The notes beneath the pieces are model-generated. The model worked only from the letters and a program-made list of their open reading frames with translations, did not search any database and had not been told where the DNA came from. Of a stretch of DNA of 64,000 bases, positions 34,288 to 44,325 are shown in pieces (position 1 is the stretch's first letter; every line of letters begins with the position of its first letter). The translations under genes and the position numbers were made by a program. Origin of the DNA: Anaeramoeba flamelloides (taxonomy: Eukaryota; Metamonada; Anaeramoebidae); assembly GCA_027625915.1 (NCBI GenBank), contig JANTQA010000008.1, forward strand, positions 4,643,501 to 4,707,500, read 5' to 3'.

Positions 34288-35805
34288 TTAGGCCCTTTTG
34301 ATAAATAGTATAATTAAAGTTACTAATAGAACGACGATAGATATAGATACATATTTAATGTTATCTTGAATTAGGGTTAGAATTAATAATATTATTGGGG
34401 GGTTTGGAGCTTTTGGTGGGTTAATCTTTTTACACTCCTGGGCAATTTTGGTTGTCAATTCACTCTTGAGTTTATTAATCGAATCCATATTTATGTAGTT
34501 CCTTATTGATTTATTGTCTATGTGTTCTTGGACAGTGTTATCAATTTTGTTAGAATCTTCATTACAGGGTTCTTCTTCGGAATCAAAAAAAGACTGAGAA
34601 ATTGTATCAATATTATTCAGCAGTATTTTGTTGAAACACGAAACTTGATAGACAGGGAATATTTGTTTATAATATTTTGTATTGAAATAGATTCTCATTT
34701 CGTCATTCGAATTGCCAATATTTTTACAGATCCCATAAGATGTTTGCTCCATGGCATTGTTTATATCAGTCTCAAATAGGCTCTCAATTTGCTCAGCTGT
34801 TATTTTATTCCTTACTATCATTTTGTCGATTCTTTTTTCACAGATCAGAATGTTCTCAATTTTGTCTTCTTGGGATAAATTGTTTGGATCATTATGAAAC
34901 TTTTGTAATTCATTCAAAGACTTCTTTTCTTTCTCACATATTTCATTCAAAATGTGAGGGGGGTATGTGTCTTTTTCTTTCTCCTTTAAAAAATTCTCAC
35001 ACCGTATGTCAATAGCAGAAACAAAGTCATCTTTTCGACTGCTTATGGTTAAACGATTGATCTTTTTCACAAATTCATCGAGTTCATTAGCAAAATTTTT
35101 GCTTGGGGTTCGTAAGTTTGGTTCATTTAAATATTTTAAAACCATTTCGTTTAGCTCATCTTTGGTTGGATTATATAAAGTTTCAACTTGAGAAAAAAAT
35201 TCGTCGAGTTCTTGGGTTTGGATGTTCCCTTTCTTTTCCTTGTTTAGAAAAATAATTATCAAGTTGGGTTTGACAAAACTCGAGGGAAACAAATTGTTCA
35301 TTTGTTCATTACTAGCAATTGGTGACAAAGTTGTTTTGATTTTATAAATATTTTGTTGGATCAGATCAGTATCTTCATTGAAATAAATGATCGTGCTACT
35401 AAACAAATAGTGAAAGATCAAGTATTTGAAATTGTCCAGTTTTTCTTGAAAGAGATCTTCATTAACAGTCAGGTAGTGGGGTTTCCCCTCAGTGTTTAAT
35501 GGTTCTTTTGTTAAAGTAACTTTGTTCTTATAATTTAGTTGTTCGTTGGGATTTGGATTTTTGAGGAACTTTTGTAAAAAATTCAGAGTATTTTGTTTGT
35601 TATTATAAACCGAATCTTCAAGTATAGTCAAGATTTGAAATTCTAAAGGAAAATAAATGCTGATTTCTTGAGTAAAATGGTTTTTAAAGATCTGACTCCG
35701 ACTGCTTAACAGATCAAAAAAATGGGTATTGTCATTCGTTTCTATATTGTTTGTTAGAATTAAGAAGGTGAGAAAAAGAGAAAAAAAGAAACAAAAAGCT
35801 TTCAT
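34288..35805 (-). CDS. GBP-like (GB1/RHD3-type) protein, apparent pseudo-GTPase with signal peptide and C-terminal membrane segment
   Basis: A single exon of 505 residues from the ATG at 35805; the frame runs further upstream without an ATG. Residues 1-20 form a signal peptide (MKAFCFFFSLFLTFLILTNN). The last ~20 residues are a membrane helix (VSISIVVLLVTLIILFIKRA). Between them the pattern follows guanylate-binding proteins. LNTEG (103-107) stands where GBPs have LDTEG. It is followed at the right spacing by LIFHYLFSSTIIYFNEDTDL, which parallels the family's LAVLLSSTFVYNSxGTI. FPSSFVKPNLIIIFLNKE (173-190) stands where FPxFxWxLRDF is usual. The P-loop position, EDSVYNNKQNTLN (63-75), keeps only the Lys of GxxRxGKSxLLN. 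The Arg-Asp motif is gone. The C-terminal half is unassigned and helical-looking. If the homology holds, it probably does not hydrolyse GTP. The alternative is an unrelated secreted protein. Confidence 0.55.
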   Translation of the reverse strand: MKAFCFFFSLFLTFLILTNNIETNDNTHFFDLLSSRSQIFKNHFTQEISIYFPLEFQILTILEDSVYNNKQNTLNFLQKFLKNPNPNEQLNYKNKVTLTKEPLNTEGKPHYLTVNEDLFQEKLDNFKYLIFHYLFSSTIIYFNEDTDLIQQNIYKIKTTLSPIASNEQMNNLFPSSFVKPNLIIIFLNKEKKGNIQTQELDEFFSQVETLYNPTKDELNEMVLKYLNEPNLRTPSKNFANELDEFVKKINRLTISSRKDDFVSAIDIRCENFLKEKEKDTYPPHILNEICEKEKKSLNELQKFHNDPNNLSQEDKIENILICEKRIDKMIVRNKITAEQIESLFETDINNAMEQTSYGICKNIGNSNDEMRIYFNTKYYKQIFPVYQVSCFNKILLNNIDTISQSFFDSEEEPCNEDSNKIDNTVQEHIDNKSIRNYINMDSINKLKSELTTKIAQECKKINPPKAPNPPIILLILTLIQDNIKYVSISIVVLLVTLIILFIKRA

Positions 35806-38059
35806 CCTGTTATAGAGAAAAGAGATAATAATAAAAATTACCAATTGTTACGAAAAAAATTTTCGTCACTTTTTTGACTTTACAATACTTTGTTTTTTGA
35901 AATTATTCGAAATTTTGAAAGGAATTATTAGATCAAAATGCACTAACATTCAATTTAAAAGTTTTTACAAGTCAAACTTTTAAAAACATTAAATTGAAAC
36001 ACTCCCACTTTTTGAGTTTTCATAAAAAGATTTTCAGGTTATCGTAAGTTAACAAATATTTTTCTTTTAGAAACACTTTCAAAAATTTCAATTAAATTCA
36101 AAATGTAATCTTTTGTTAATTATTTTTTTTCCTTTTTTGGATTTTAAAAGTTTGTTTTAAGTATTTGAAATTTACGAATATATGAAAGAATACCAGAAAC
36201 TGTAATTTCCAGACTGTCAGTTTGAAAGTTCAAAATCTCTTGAAAGTATTTGTATGGATTGTACTATTCTAGTCGTGAGGGTAATGTGTAAAAGGAATTG
36301 GAAGAATTTAAAAATACAAGAAATTTAAGCTCAGATTGAAGGACGAAAGTTTTCTGAACAAAATACATTATTAAACCTTTATTGAATTTCAGAGAAATAA
36401 ACAAGAGAGATTAATTTCTGATCCCTTCAAGAGTGAAATTGAATAACTTGAAAACAATATTTCAAGAAATTTGGATTTGGACAAAATGTTTTGGTTTATT
36501 GGTTTAGTTCTTAAGTTCCATTCAGAGAGTATAAAACTCGTGTCCTAAAATAAAAATGTATGAATTTTTTTTCATTTCGTTCCACAGCAATATATAATTT
36601 ACCAACGATAGTGTATCTAACGAAAAATCAATTCTGAAGGTAAGTCCATTGATCTTTTGAGAAAATTTTAAATTAGGCTGTGAATTTTTTTTTGACTTTT
36701 CCTTTTTGATCAAATTTAAGGACTACGATTGTAATTGAAATACAAAGTGCTATGTGTTTTAATTAGTATTTAGAGGTTGGTAATTCTCACAAATATTTAT
36801 TCAGTAAGATCTAAGAAAGAAAAAATGAAATTTATCTGAATTTTCTCATCCTTTTATTATGTGATTTCTGTTTCTCAAAAAATGAAAAAGAAGGATTGGA
36901 AAAATCATTTTTTTGTGAAAAATTCTCCGATAATGTAAATTTTTAAAAATATACGCCTTGTTGATATGTTTCTGGTTTTTTTTTTTAAGGTTGTAGGTAC
37001 AGCTTTTGAGTTTCAAAAAATATGAGATAAGAGGTTAAAATGGAAAAGATTCAAAATTTTTGAGGATTAATCCTTTGTTCTTTTCAAAACAAAGAAGAGA
37101 TTTGAGAAAGTAAAGGTAATGGTTTTGGTATTATATTGAATCCTCTAAAATTCCATTTTTCATCAAAAAAAAGATCATTTTTTCACGTCTGCAACATTTT
37201 TTTTTTTTAAGAAAAATATAGAAACGTAGGAATTTTTAGAAAATTTAATTCCCAAGATCTTTTCTTGAAAAAATATTCACATCATTTCCTAACACAACAC
37301 ATGCATAATTCATTTTGATATTAACAAATTATTTTGAGAGAAAAGAATTGAATAAAAAAAAATTATCGAAAAAAGTACTGCAAAAATCAAAAGTGTGTGG
37401 GGAGTTAGCAATAGGGATAACTGTTCCAAAAGCAAATAGAGTTAATATTATCCTCTTTATTATGGCTAGGAGATTTAATTCAAAATTAAAAAAAAAAAGT
37501 GACAAAAACAAAAAAAAATCAAAAATAGAAAATCACAATTTCTTTGTAATAATTAAAAAGATTTGTGGATAGAATATAACTATTCAAAATAACTAAATTG
37601 GACAAAAATCATATTCAAGTGATCATTTAAAGTTAGGGTTATTTATCAAAAGTGTTTGAATTGAGAAGTGATTTTTAAGTTTAGAAAATCGTGATTATTT
37701 TTTAATTTCATTTTCACATTTCTTAATAAGGGTGAACCAATTTACTTATTGATTTTTTTTTTGTTCGTTTTTTATTTAAAAAATACACAGAAAATGATTT
37801 TTTGATCCAAATTGGAAAATATTTCAATTTTATTCAAACAATTTTTATGAGATGGGAATAAAATGTGTTGAGATATTTTGGTTAATTGCAAACATAGCAG
37901 TTTATGTTTGAATTCTATTGGTTTAAACATTGTTTTATTTGTAATCAAAACAAATATTTTTGTAATTTTTATGTGTGCCTAATACCAATTACAAACTACC
38001 CAATCAAAGTGTTTATATAAGATAATCTTCAATAATCTACAATCAAAAATGGGATATAA

Positions 38060-38340
38060 TAAGAAAAAAATCTTCAAAGAAAGAAACAGATTTCCAATTA
38101 TGAATAGTTGTTAATTATTCTTTTGAAAAAAAATCATGTTGGTTTTGAAGTAAGCTCTTTGGATCTTTTTGGTATTTCTAAGATTTTTTTTTTTTTTTTT
38201 TTTTTCTTTCTTATGAGTTCTTTTTTATCTTGATAATATTACAAAATCATTACTTTGTCAAATATAGTGGGTTACAATTTAACAACAAATCTGAGGAAAT
38301 TTAATTTTATATATTGCATATTGATATGAAACCAATTTCT
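38060..38340 (-). repeat. Dispersed repeat family B, copy 3 (inverted)
   Basis: The reverse complement contains CTATATTTGACAAAGTAATG, GATTTTGTAATAT and ACCAAAAAGATCCAAAGAGC, matching copies at 7380-7850 and 10150-10720. Confidence 0.65.
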
Positions 38341-38609
38341 TTTATTTAAAGGAATTTGGTATTTTGAAATTTAAAATAAGAAAGTTGAATATTTTTTTTT
38401 TAAATTTGGATTTCTTACAATCTGATAATAATTTATACTTTTTTTTATTTTTGAAATTTTTTGTAAACGTAATACAATGTCAAATTTTTATTTCTGTTAA
38501 TTGATTTTTTTTCAATCAAAAAAAGAGAAATATCATAATATCATTTTTATGAGTGTCGAGCTACCTCCCAGATATGGAAAATATCTACAGTAAAGGGTGA
38601 GATCCTTAA

Positions 38610-38782
38610 GAGATTAATCTCTATTAAATTTTTTACCCAAATTTAATAGAGATTGAGGAAAATAATTTACCAATTACTTATATTTCCAAGACCCTCTTAT
38701 TTTTAATTTTAAACATATACCTAGATAAGGAATACTTCTTTAGAAATTGGTCAAAAAAAAAAAAAAAATAGAGACTAATCCC
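38610..38782. mobile_element. Short TTAA-flanked MITE
   Basis: 173 bases between TTAA (38606-38609) and TTAA (38783-38786). The ends are GAGATTAATCTCTATTAAA and, in reverse, GGGATTAGTCTCTATTTTT. Just inside the left end is a perfect 16-base hairpin, AATCTCTATTAAATTT, pairing at 38614-38653. The ends share GGGATTAG with the element at 27854. Confidence 0.7.
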
Positions 38783-38786
38783 TTAA

Positions 38787-38905
38787 GGTTTACAATCCCT
38801 GAAATTTGTAAAAAGACTATCATGAGTAGGGTGAAGTGGCTTGTTAATTTGGTTCTTAGCTGATCGATCTTCTACTTTGTATGAATTTTAATAGTGGTTC
38901 AAAAT
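38787..38905. mobile_element. End of a TTAA-flanked element (family of 62861-63954)
   Basis: It starts GGTTTACAATCCCTGAAA directly after TTAA (38783-38786), a site it shares with the preceding MITE. Over about 115 bases it matches the two ends of 62861-63954, including AGCTGATCGATCTTCTACTT. The opposite end was not found nearby, so it is probably truncated. Confidence 0.65.
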
Positions 38906-39059
38906 GGCAATTTTTGACAATTTGTTTTTTTTTAACAATTGGCATTCTTAAAAAAAAGGGAAGGAAAAAAGGATAAAGAAAATACAATAAATACAAAATT
39001 TGTCAAAAAAAAAGAAAAAGAAAAAGAAAAAAAAAAAAACCAAAATTTGAAAAAAAAAA

Positions 39060-39190
39060 AACGAAATTTCCAAAATTAGAAAAAATGAATTTTATCCAAA
39101 AATTTTCAAAATATTTTTTGGTAAGAATATTTAAATACCCCCTCAAAACAACTTCCATTAACAATATAAAGTGAGTCATAATTGTTGAAA
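39060..39190 (+). repeat. Dispersed repeat family C, fragment
   Basis: It matches 54050-54175 (TTAGAAAAAATGA, TATCCAAAAATTT, CCCTCAAAAC, TTCCATTAACA and a GTGAGTCA-like end), in the same orientation. Confidence 0.55.
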
Positions 39191-40044
39191 TCTAGTTTAT
39201 TTTGTTCAGACATTTCATTTATGATTATCAACTCTAAATATGAAGTTAATCTTTTCTCTAATTTAGAAATAATTGTATATTGGTTGATTCTTAAAAAAAA
39301 AAAGTGAATTTTTCATTTTTGTCTGGGCCACTTTCAGTGAAATAGAGTTTATATCAAAAAATAATGATTATAGTAGAACTATACCCGCACTCGGTTAAAT
39401 AATAAATAATATTTTATCTTTGTATTGTGGGATAGTTTCTTTTTCAAATTTGTGTTTCAGTCTAAAAAAATTTTTAAAAAAGCTTTGAAATAATTTACTA
39501 TATTATCATGACTTTAATGGTTACTCCAGATTTTGTGAATTATCGTGGTTTTACTATTTTTCCTGATGAAATTGGATTAATTATGATTTTTTTTTTTAAT
39601 ATTATAATGAGGAATTTATTGCTAATATCGTGATAATCGGTCTTATCATCAAAACTTCTATTTTTACAAAAGTAAGAAATATTTCGTATATTAAAGTAGT
39701 ATCATTATATAACACCATTGTTCAATAACTTGTAGAAAATTCGAAATAATTATCAAAAAAAAAAAAAAAAAAAAAATGTGATGAAAAGTCAGTAATGATT
39801 ATCTTTTAAATAATGATAGTTGCTTTTAAACGATGGATGTAAATAAACAAAACTAAAAAAACAATGATTTTTTTTAAAATAATTTATTAAATAATAAACG
39901 AATAAAAAGAAAAAAAAACTTTGGCAAATATATTAATAAGGTGGAATAACACATCAAAAAAGAATCAATCAAAAAATTTCTACATTTAAAATTAAAATGA
40001 AGAAAAATAAATTAAAACAAAATTTAATTTGAAAGGAATTAATG

Positions 40045-40077
<33 letters not shown>

Positions 40078-40078
40078 C
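40045..40078. repeat. (TA)n microsatellite
   Basis: An alternating TA tract with one interruption, about 370 bases past the stop of the MBOAT gene (which runs on the minus strand). Confidence 0.9.
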
Positions 40079-40421
40079 ATCCAACAATGTATATTTTTTT
40101 AATAGATAGATAAAGAATATATTTCTCTATCTTTGGATATTTTTTTTTATCAAAAAAAGAATGTAACATTAATACTAATAATTTAGTAAGTCTGAAACGA
40201 TGTAATATTACAAACATTTAATTGAATAAAAACAGCTTGTAGAAATTTTTATATTAAAATTTTTTTTGAATAGAACTGTTCAATTCTACTCTTTGAACTA
40301 TGTGTTGGTGTATTAACAAAAACACATTGACTTTTTTATATAATAATATTCCAAAGCTGTTTTTTTTTTATTTATTTTTTTTTTTTTTTTTGGAAATTCG
40401 CAAACATATAAATCCCACATT

Positions 40422-41648
40422 TTAATTAAATTTTGAGGTATCTAACAAATGTTCAGGATTACTTTGTAACCACTTTCTTCCATACATTATTGTAATGAAT
40501 GAAAGTCCACCAAAAAAGGTTATTATTTTGATGATTTCAGCCATTATTTTGAGGAGCTTTGTCGATAATTTTTTTTCGATAAACATAATTATTGGTTGGC
40601 CAAAGAAGATGAGTGAAACCCAAAAATTCCAACTGCCAAACATGCCCCAAAGCAAATATTCGTGCAAAATGCCGGAGACTATAAAGACTGCGATACCTGC
40701 CATATCTCGCGAAACGCCCCTTTTTCTTAATGGTCTGTAAATGTACCTCGCTGCCCATTGGTTTATCGGTGGGTTCCAATGTTTCCAAAAATCCTGTATT
40801 GTTAGGACATCCCACCAGTATCCGTAGAGGCCCCTTGGCTTATATTGCGTTATCTCGGCAATGGACGATAAATAGAAATGGAAAAAGGTAATGAAAAGAA
40901 GTACCCAAAAGAAGATCGAGGGCAAGCCAAGGCACATCATCGTGGGGACAAAGTCTTTCCAGACCTGATCGGTAGTGTAAACCTTTTGGAAGCCCACTTG
41001 CAGAACACCCAGCATGCATGTTATTGACAAAAAGGCGCCCGCGAAATACTTTGCAGCTAACAAGTAATTCCTTTTGGCAGTTTTAGGGTAATTGACTTCG
41101 TAGACCACCCAGGGCCTCATTAAGAAAAACAGGAATTTGGCCAATGTATTTTCTCTCTTGTGATCGCTCCTAATTTTTCTCATTTGCTTTTCGCCTTTTG
41201 CCTTGTCTTCTTCATCAAAGAGGCTTCGGATGTATGACCAGCATTTAAAGGTCGCGGCCATGTTAAACGCTGCTGTGAAGAAGCCCACCCAGACATTTAT
41301 TTTTTTGGTCCTTAAAAGAAAGGTAAGATTGGGGACCAGGAGAAGCATTATCCACAGAATCTGTTTGGCTCGCTTTCTGTTCATTTTGCCCAGTAGGTAT
41401 TGCCTTTTAACATATGGGGTATACGATACGCTTAATGCGATCACAGCAAAATTCACAAAGAGACGAGGGACATCTTCAAATGCAAGTGGCAATCGGCGGA
41501 TATCAGGCATCGAATAAAAACATTTGTTACCCATAAAATAATTGACTACCTGTTGAAGAATCGCCAAAATAATTATCAAATACAATCCTCCAAAAATCGA
41601 ATTGAACGTTTTGAAGCTCAATTTTGACAAGGGAGCTTGTTCAACCCA
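40422..41648 (-). CDS. MBOAT acyltransferase, DGAT1/ACAT-like; first exon missing
   Basis: One large minus-strand exon with about 408 codons and at least eight hydrophobic segments. Family landmarks are in order: MRPWVVYEVNYPKTAKRNY (DGAT1: CYELNFPRSPRIRKR), HFYLSSIAEITQYKPRGLYG, YWWD, FWKHWNPPINQW (DGAT1: FWQNWNIPVHKW), IYRPLRKRG and SGILHEYL, whose His (codon 40662-40664) is the catalytic residue. It probably esterifies diacylglycerol or a sterol in the ER membrane. The exon has no ATG before its first membrane segment, and an in-frame TAG directly precedes TGG at 41648. That TAG fits a 3' splice site, so a short upstream exon must exist; I could not place it. About 80 N-terminal residues of the usual DGAT1 would be there. 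By eye it is the most GC-rich gene in the window. Confidence 0.88.
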   Translation of the reverse strand, partial: WVEQAPLSKLSFKTFNSIFGGLYLIIILAILQQVVNYFMGNKCFYSMPDIRRLPLAFEDVPRLFVNFAVIALSVSYTPYVKRQYLLGKMNRKRAKQILWIMLLLVPNLTFLLRTKKINVWVGFFTAAFNMAATFKCWSYIRSLFDEEDKAKGEKQMRKIRSDHKRENTLAKFLFFLMRPWVVYEVNYPKTAKRNYLLAAKYFAGAFLSITCMLGVLQVGFQKVYTTDQVWKDFVPTMMCLGLPSIFFWVLLFITFFHFYLSSIAEITQYKPRGLYGYWWDVLTIQDFWKHWNPPINQWAARYIYRPLRKRGVSRDMAGIAVFIVSGILHEYLLWGMFGSWNFWVSLIFFGQPIIMFIEKKLSTKLLKIMAEIIKIITFFGGLSFITIMYGRKWLQSNPEHLLDTSKFN

Positions 41649-41660
41649 CTATTATTATTT

Positions 41661-41712
41661 TGTTTGTTTTTGTTTTTGTTTTTGTTTTTGTTTTTGTTTT
41701 TGTTTTTGTTTT
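41661..41712. repeat. TTTTTG hexamer repeat
   Basis: About eight copies of GTTTTT just upstream of the MBOAT exon. On the gene's strand it is an (AAAAAC)n tract ending 11 bases before the proposed 3' splice site. Confidence 0.9.
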
Positions 41713-42266
41713 GCATGAAAGAAGAAAGGAAAACAGATTTTGTTTTAAATTTTGACAAAGAAAATAATTTTAACTTCATTTTATGTGGGGCGTCACCAAG
41801 AAAAAATTGAATCAAACAAAAGTTTGTTGGTCTATTGAAATTTAAGAAAGTCAATCTTTTGAAGACAAAACGAAAAAAAAAAATAAATAAATTGATAATA
41901 CTGCTATTTTCCAATTAATAAAGGAAAATTTTTATTTCAAGTTCCGAAATATTTAAAGAATTGTGTGATTTAAAAACCCAGTTTTGAAATGATATTTTTA
42001 GGAATTTTATAGGGTTTAAGTAATGGACTTTGAGATAAAATTTTGATGAGTTTAATATGATTTTAACAGTAGTGTTCAAAAAGTGTGAATAAAAAATTTT
42101 TTAGTGTAACCCGAAAATGTGTCTTTTGAATTTTACCGACTGGATCAAGAGTTGTTCTAATTTTTTTTATTGGTTTTTTTTTTAACATCTCTATTTCTTG
42201 CCCATATCACACAGAAATTTGGATAAATATTAATTTTAAGTGGTTAGTATTTTTTAAAGTTTAGAG

Positions 42267-42735
42267 CAGTGAAAAAAATCCCGGACAAGATTTTTAATTG
42301 TGATTATTAGTAAAATTATTGTGTAATTTCATTTATTTACAATCAAATTCCTTTTTTTAAGAATCCAACTTTTTCAATTATAACTCCCCCACTTATTAGA
42401 ATGATGATTGATGAAATCACACTTGTTCAAAACACCATTCAACCAATCAAAAAACAAGAAGAAAAATTATCATTTTCCAAACTCTAGTAAACCTCTATAA
42501 AACTCGATTGTTTTTCAAAAAAAGTTGATCAACATATAGGCTATCAAACAATTACTCGAGTATTCTAGAGACACCTTACTTTGATGGACTTTAGGTAGGT
42601 TTATTACTAATCTCATAAAAAAATTGGTTATTTATAATAAGGATTTAATTGAAATTATACAAAAATTTTACTAATAATCACAATTAAAAATCATGTCCGG
42701 GATTTTTTTCATGTCCGGTATTTTTTTCCCAACTA
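42267..42735. mobile_element. Inverted-repeat MITE with CCGGACA termini
   Basis: The left end, CAGTGAAAAAAATCCCGGAC, and the reverse of the right end share some 70 bases (GATTTTTAATTGTGATTATT, AGTAAAAT). The right terminus holds the module AAAAAAAT(A/C)CCGGACATG twice, the outer copy being an extra. The outermost bases read TAGTTGGG before TA (42736-42737). It is probably Tc1/mariner-derived. No coding frame is present. Confidence 0.75.
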
Positions 42736-43937
42736 TAAAATGAAATCTTGTAAAGATCTCAAAAAAAATTGTTTTTTTTGTAATTTGTGTTTTGTGTTTT
42801 GACTTTTGAAATGGATAAGTTCGCCTCATTTTTACAATTTATTTAATTTGAGTCTATTTTTGGAAATAAAAATTCTACATGTTTCCAATATAAAACCCAA
42901 AAAAAGTAACACATTCTTTTTATTAGCAAATAAGTTAATTCTTGAAAAGTGTGTGTTTTATTTATATTTTTAGTTTTATGTTGGAAAGTATTGATTCTTG
43001 AAAAAAATTATTTATTTTGTTAGTGTTTTTATTTATTAATATTCTAATTCAAATCTCAGTGAATAAAACTAATTGGTGTTCATAGATGATTAAATACGAG
43101 TTGAAATTTGATTGAATCTTTACAAAAGTTTATCAATAAAATTTTAATCTACTAAACACAAAATTTTTTATTCTTTAAAGTTTGAAAAAAGTTATTTTCT
43201 GATTCTCAAAAAAATGAAATAAAATGGAATAAAATTGTTTTAAAAACAATTTAACAACACAATTTTTTTGGTCTTATTAACAAGAATCATTATAACAATT
43301 TAAATCATTTTTGGCAGAAAAAAAATGATTTAGAATTTTGAGGATAAAATTACAAAATTCTCAAATGTCTTGAAAGTAAATTTTATTTTGAAAAATCAAA
43401 TTTTATCTAAAACAAAAACACAATTGCAAAGGTAAAATTTTTAAATTGTTTTAAATATTTTAATAGTTAGTTTTAACTATTCTTAAAACAATACAGTTAT
43501 TTTCCAATTGGTTGAATAAATCAATTTTTTGGTTAACCAAAAAAATTGTCTCAAAAGGAAAATAAAATCCTTTTATTTTAATATTTAGAACACTAAAGGT
43601 TAGTTATTGTATAATAATGATGGAAATGGTCAATAAATGGGGAAAAAAATTTTTATGATCTTCGAAATAAAATGAATTTTAGAAAGTTTAGTTTTTCTGA
43701 AAAAAGAAAAAAAAAAATTGATCTAACTGAAAAAAAAATATCTTTTCTGTGTTTCTTGGTCGATTAGAATTTTTTTACACTTGGCTATTTTAAAATTTAT
43801 TAGTAGAGAATATCACCAATAACATATTTTAAAATTTTGAACTGTTTTTGTCAAGAGACCCATCCTTAAACGAGATTTTTCAGTAAATATTAGAAATTCT
43901 TTTTTCATCAAAATCACCAAAAAGGCATAAGAAAAAG

Positions 43938-44325
43938 CTCATGACATCACAAGAGTAAATATGAATGTTGTAAAAAATAGATTTTTTGCAATTTTAGGGA
44001 TAAATAAAGAGTTCTATGCAATTACCCACAATTTAGTAATAGTAAACAAAACACCCATTTTGATTTTTGGGATCAAAGGGATTTTAAATATAAAATCGTT
44101 TGGTGAATACCAATACTTTTGTTTGAAAAATGATTTTTTTTTTTTAAATTGAAAGATTGGTGTTTACCAAACGATTTTTTGATTATATTTATTATTAGTC
44201 TATTAATATAATCTGATATATATTTACTATGACTAAATTGTGGACAATTGCATAGAACTCTTTATGAATCTTTAAAATTGCAAAAACTCTATTTTTTACA
44301 ACACTCATATTTACTCATGACTTTG
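43938..44325. mobile_element. MITE with ~105-base inverted repeats
   Basis: The left arm, from CTCATGACATCAC, and the reverse of the right arm, from AGTCATGAGTAAATATGAG, agree over about 100 bases. Shared segments are TTGTAAAAAATAGA, TTTTTGCAATTTTA, AGAGTTCTATGCAATT and CCACAATTTAGT. In the centre, AAATCGTTTGGTGAATACCA and GGTGTTTACCAAACGATTTT form a second, inner inverted repeat. The apparent 63-codon frame here is part of the arm, not a gene. Confidence 0.8.

Larger units (their letters stand above)
35806..40421. other. Gene-free stretch with several transposon ends
   Basis: No coding sequence is recognised in 35806-40421. It holds an inverted copy of repeat family B (38060-38340), a small TTAA-flanked MITE (38610-38782) abutting the end of a larger TTAA element (38787 onward), a repeat fragment at 39060-39190 and an AT microsatellite at 40045-40078. 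Confidence 0.6.

Noticed and set aside
35806-35844. N-terminal extension of the GBP-like protein
   Set aside because: It has no ATG, whereas the ATG at 35805 starts a clear signal peptide.
37315-37572. 85-codon open frame
   Set aside because: Lys/Asn-rich and without domain or codon bias; overlapped by an equally poor frame on the other strand.
43961-44152. 63-codon open frame
   Set aside because: It is inside the arm of an inverted-repeat element and lacks any recognised motif.
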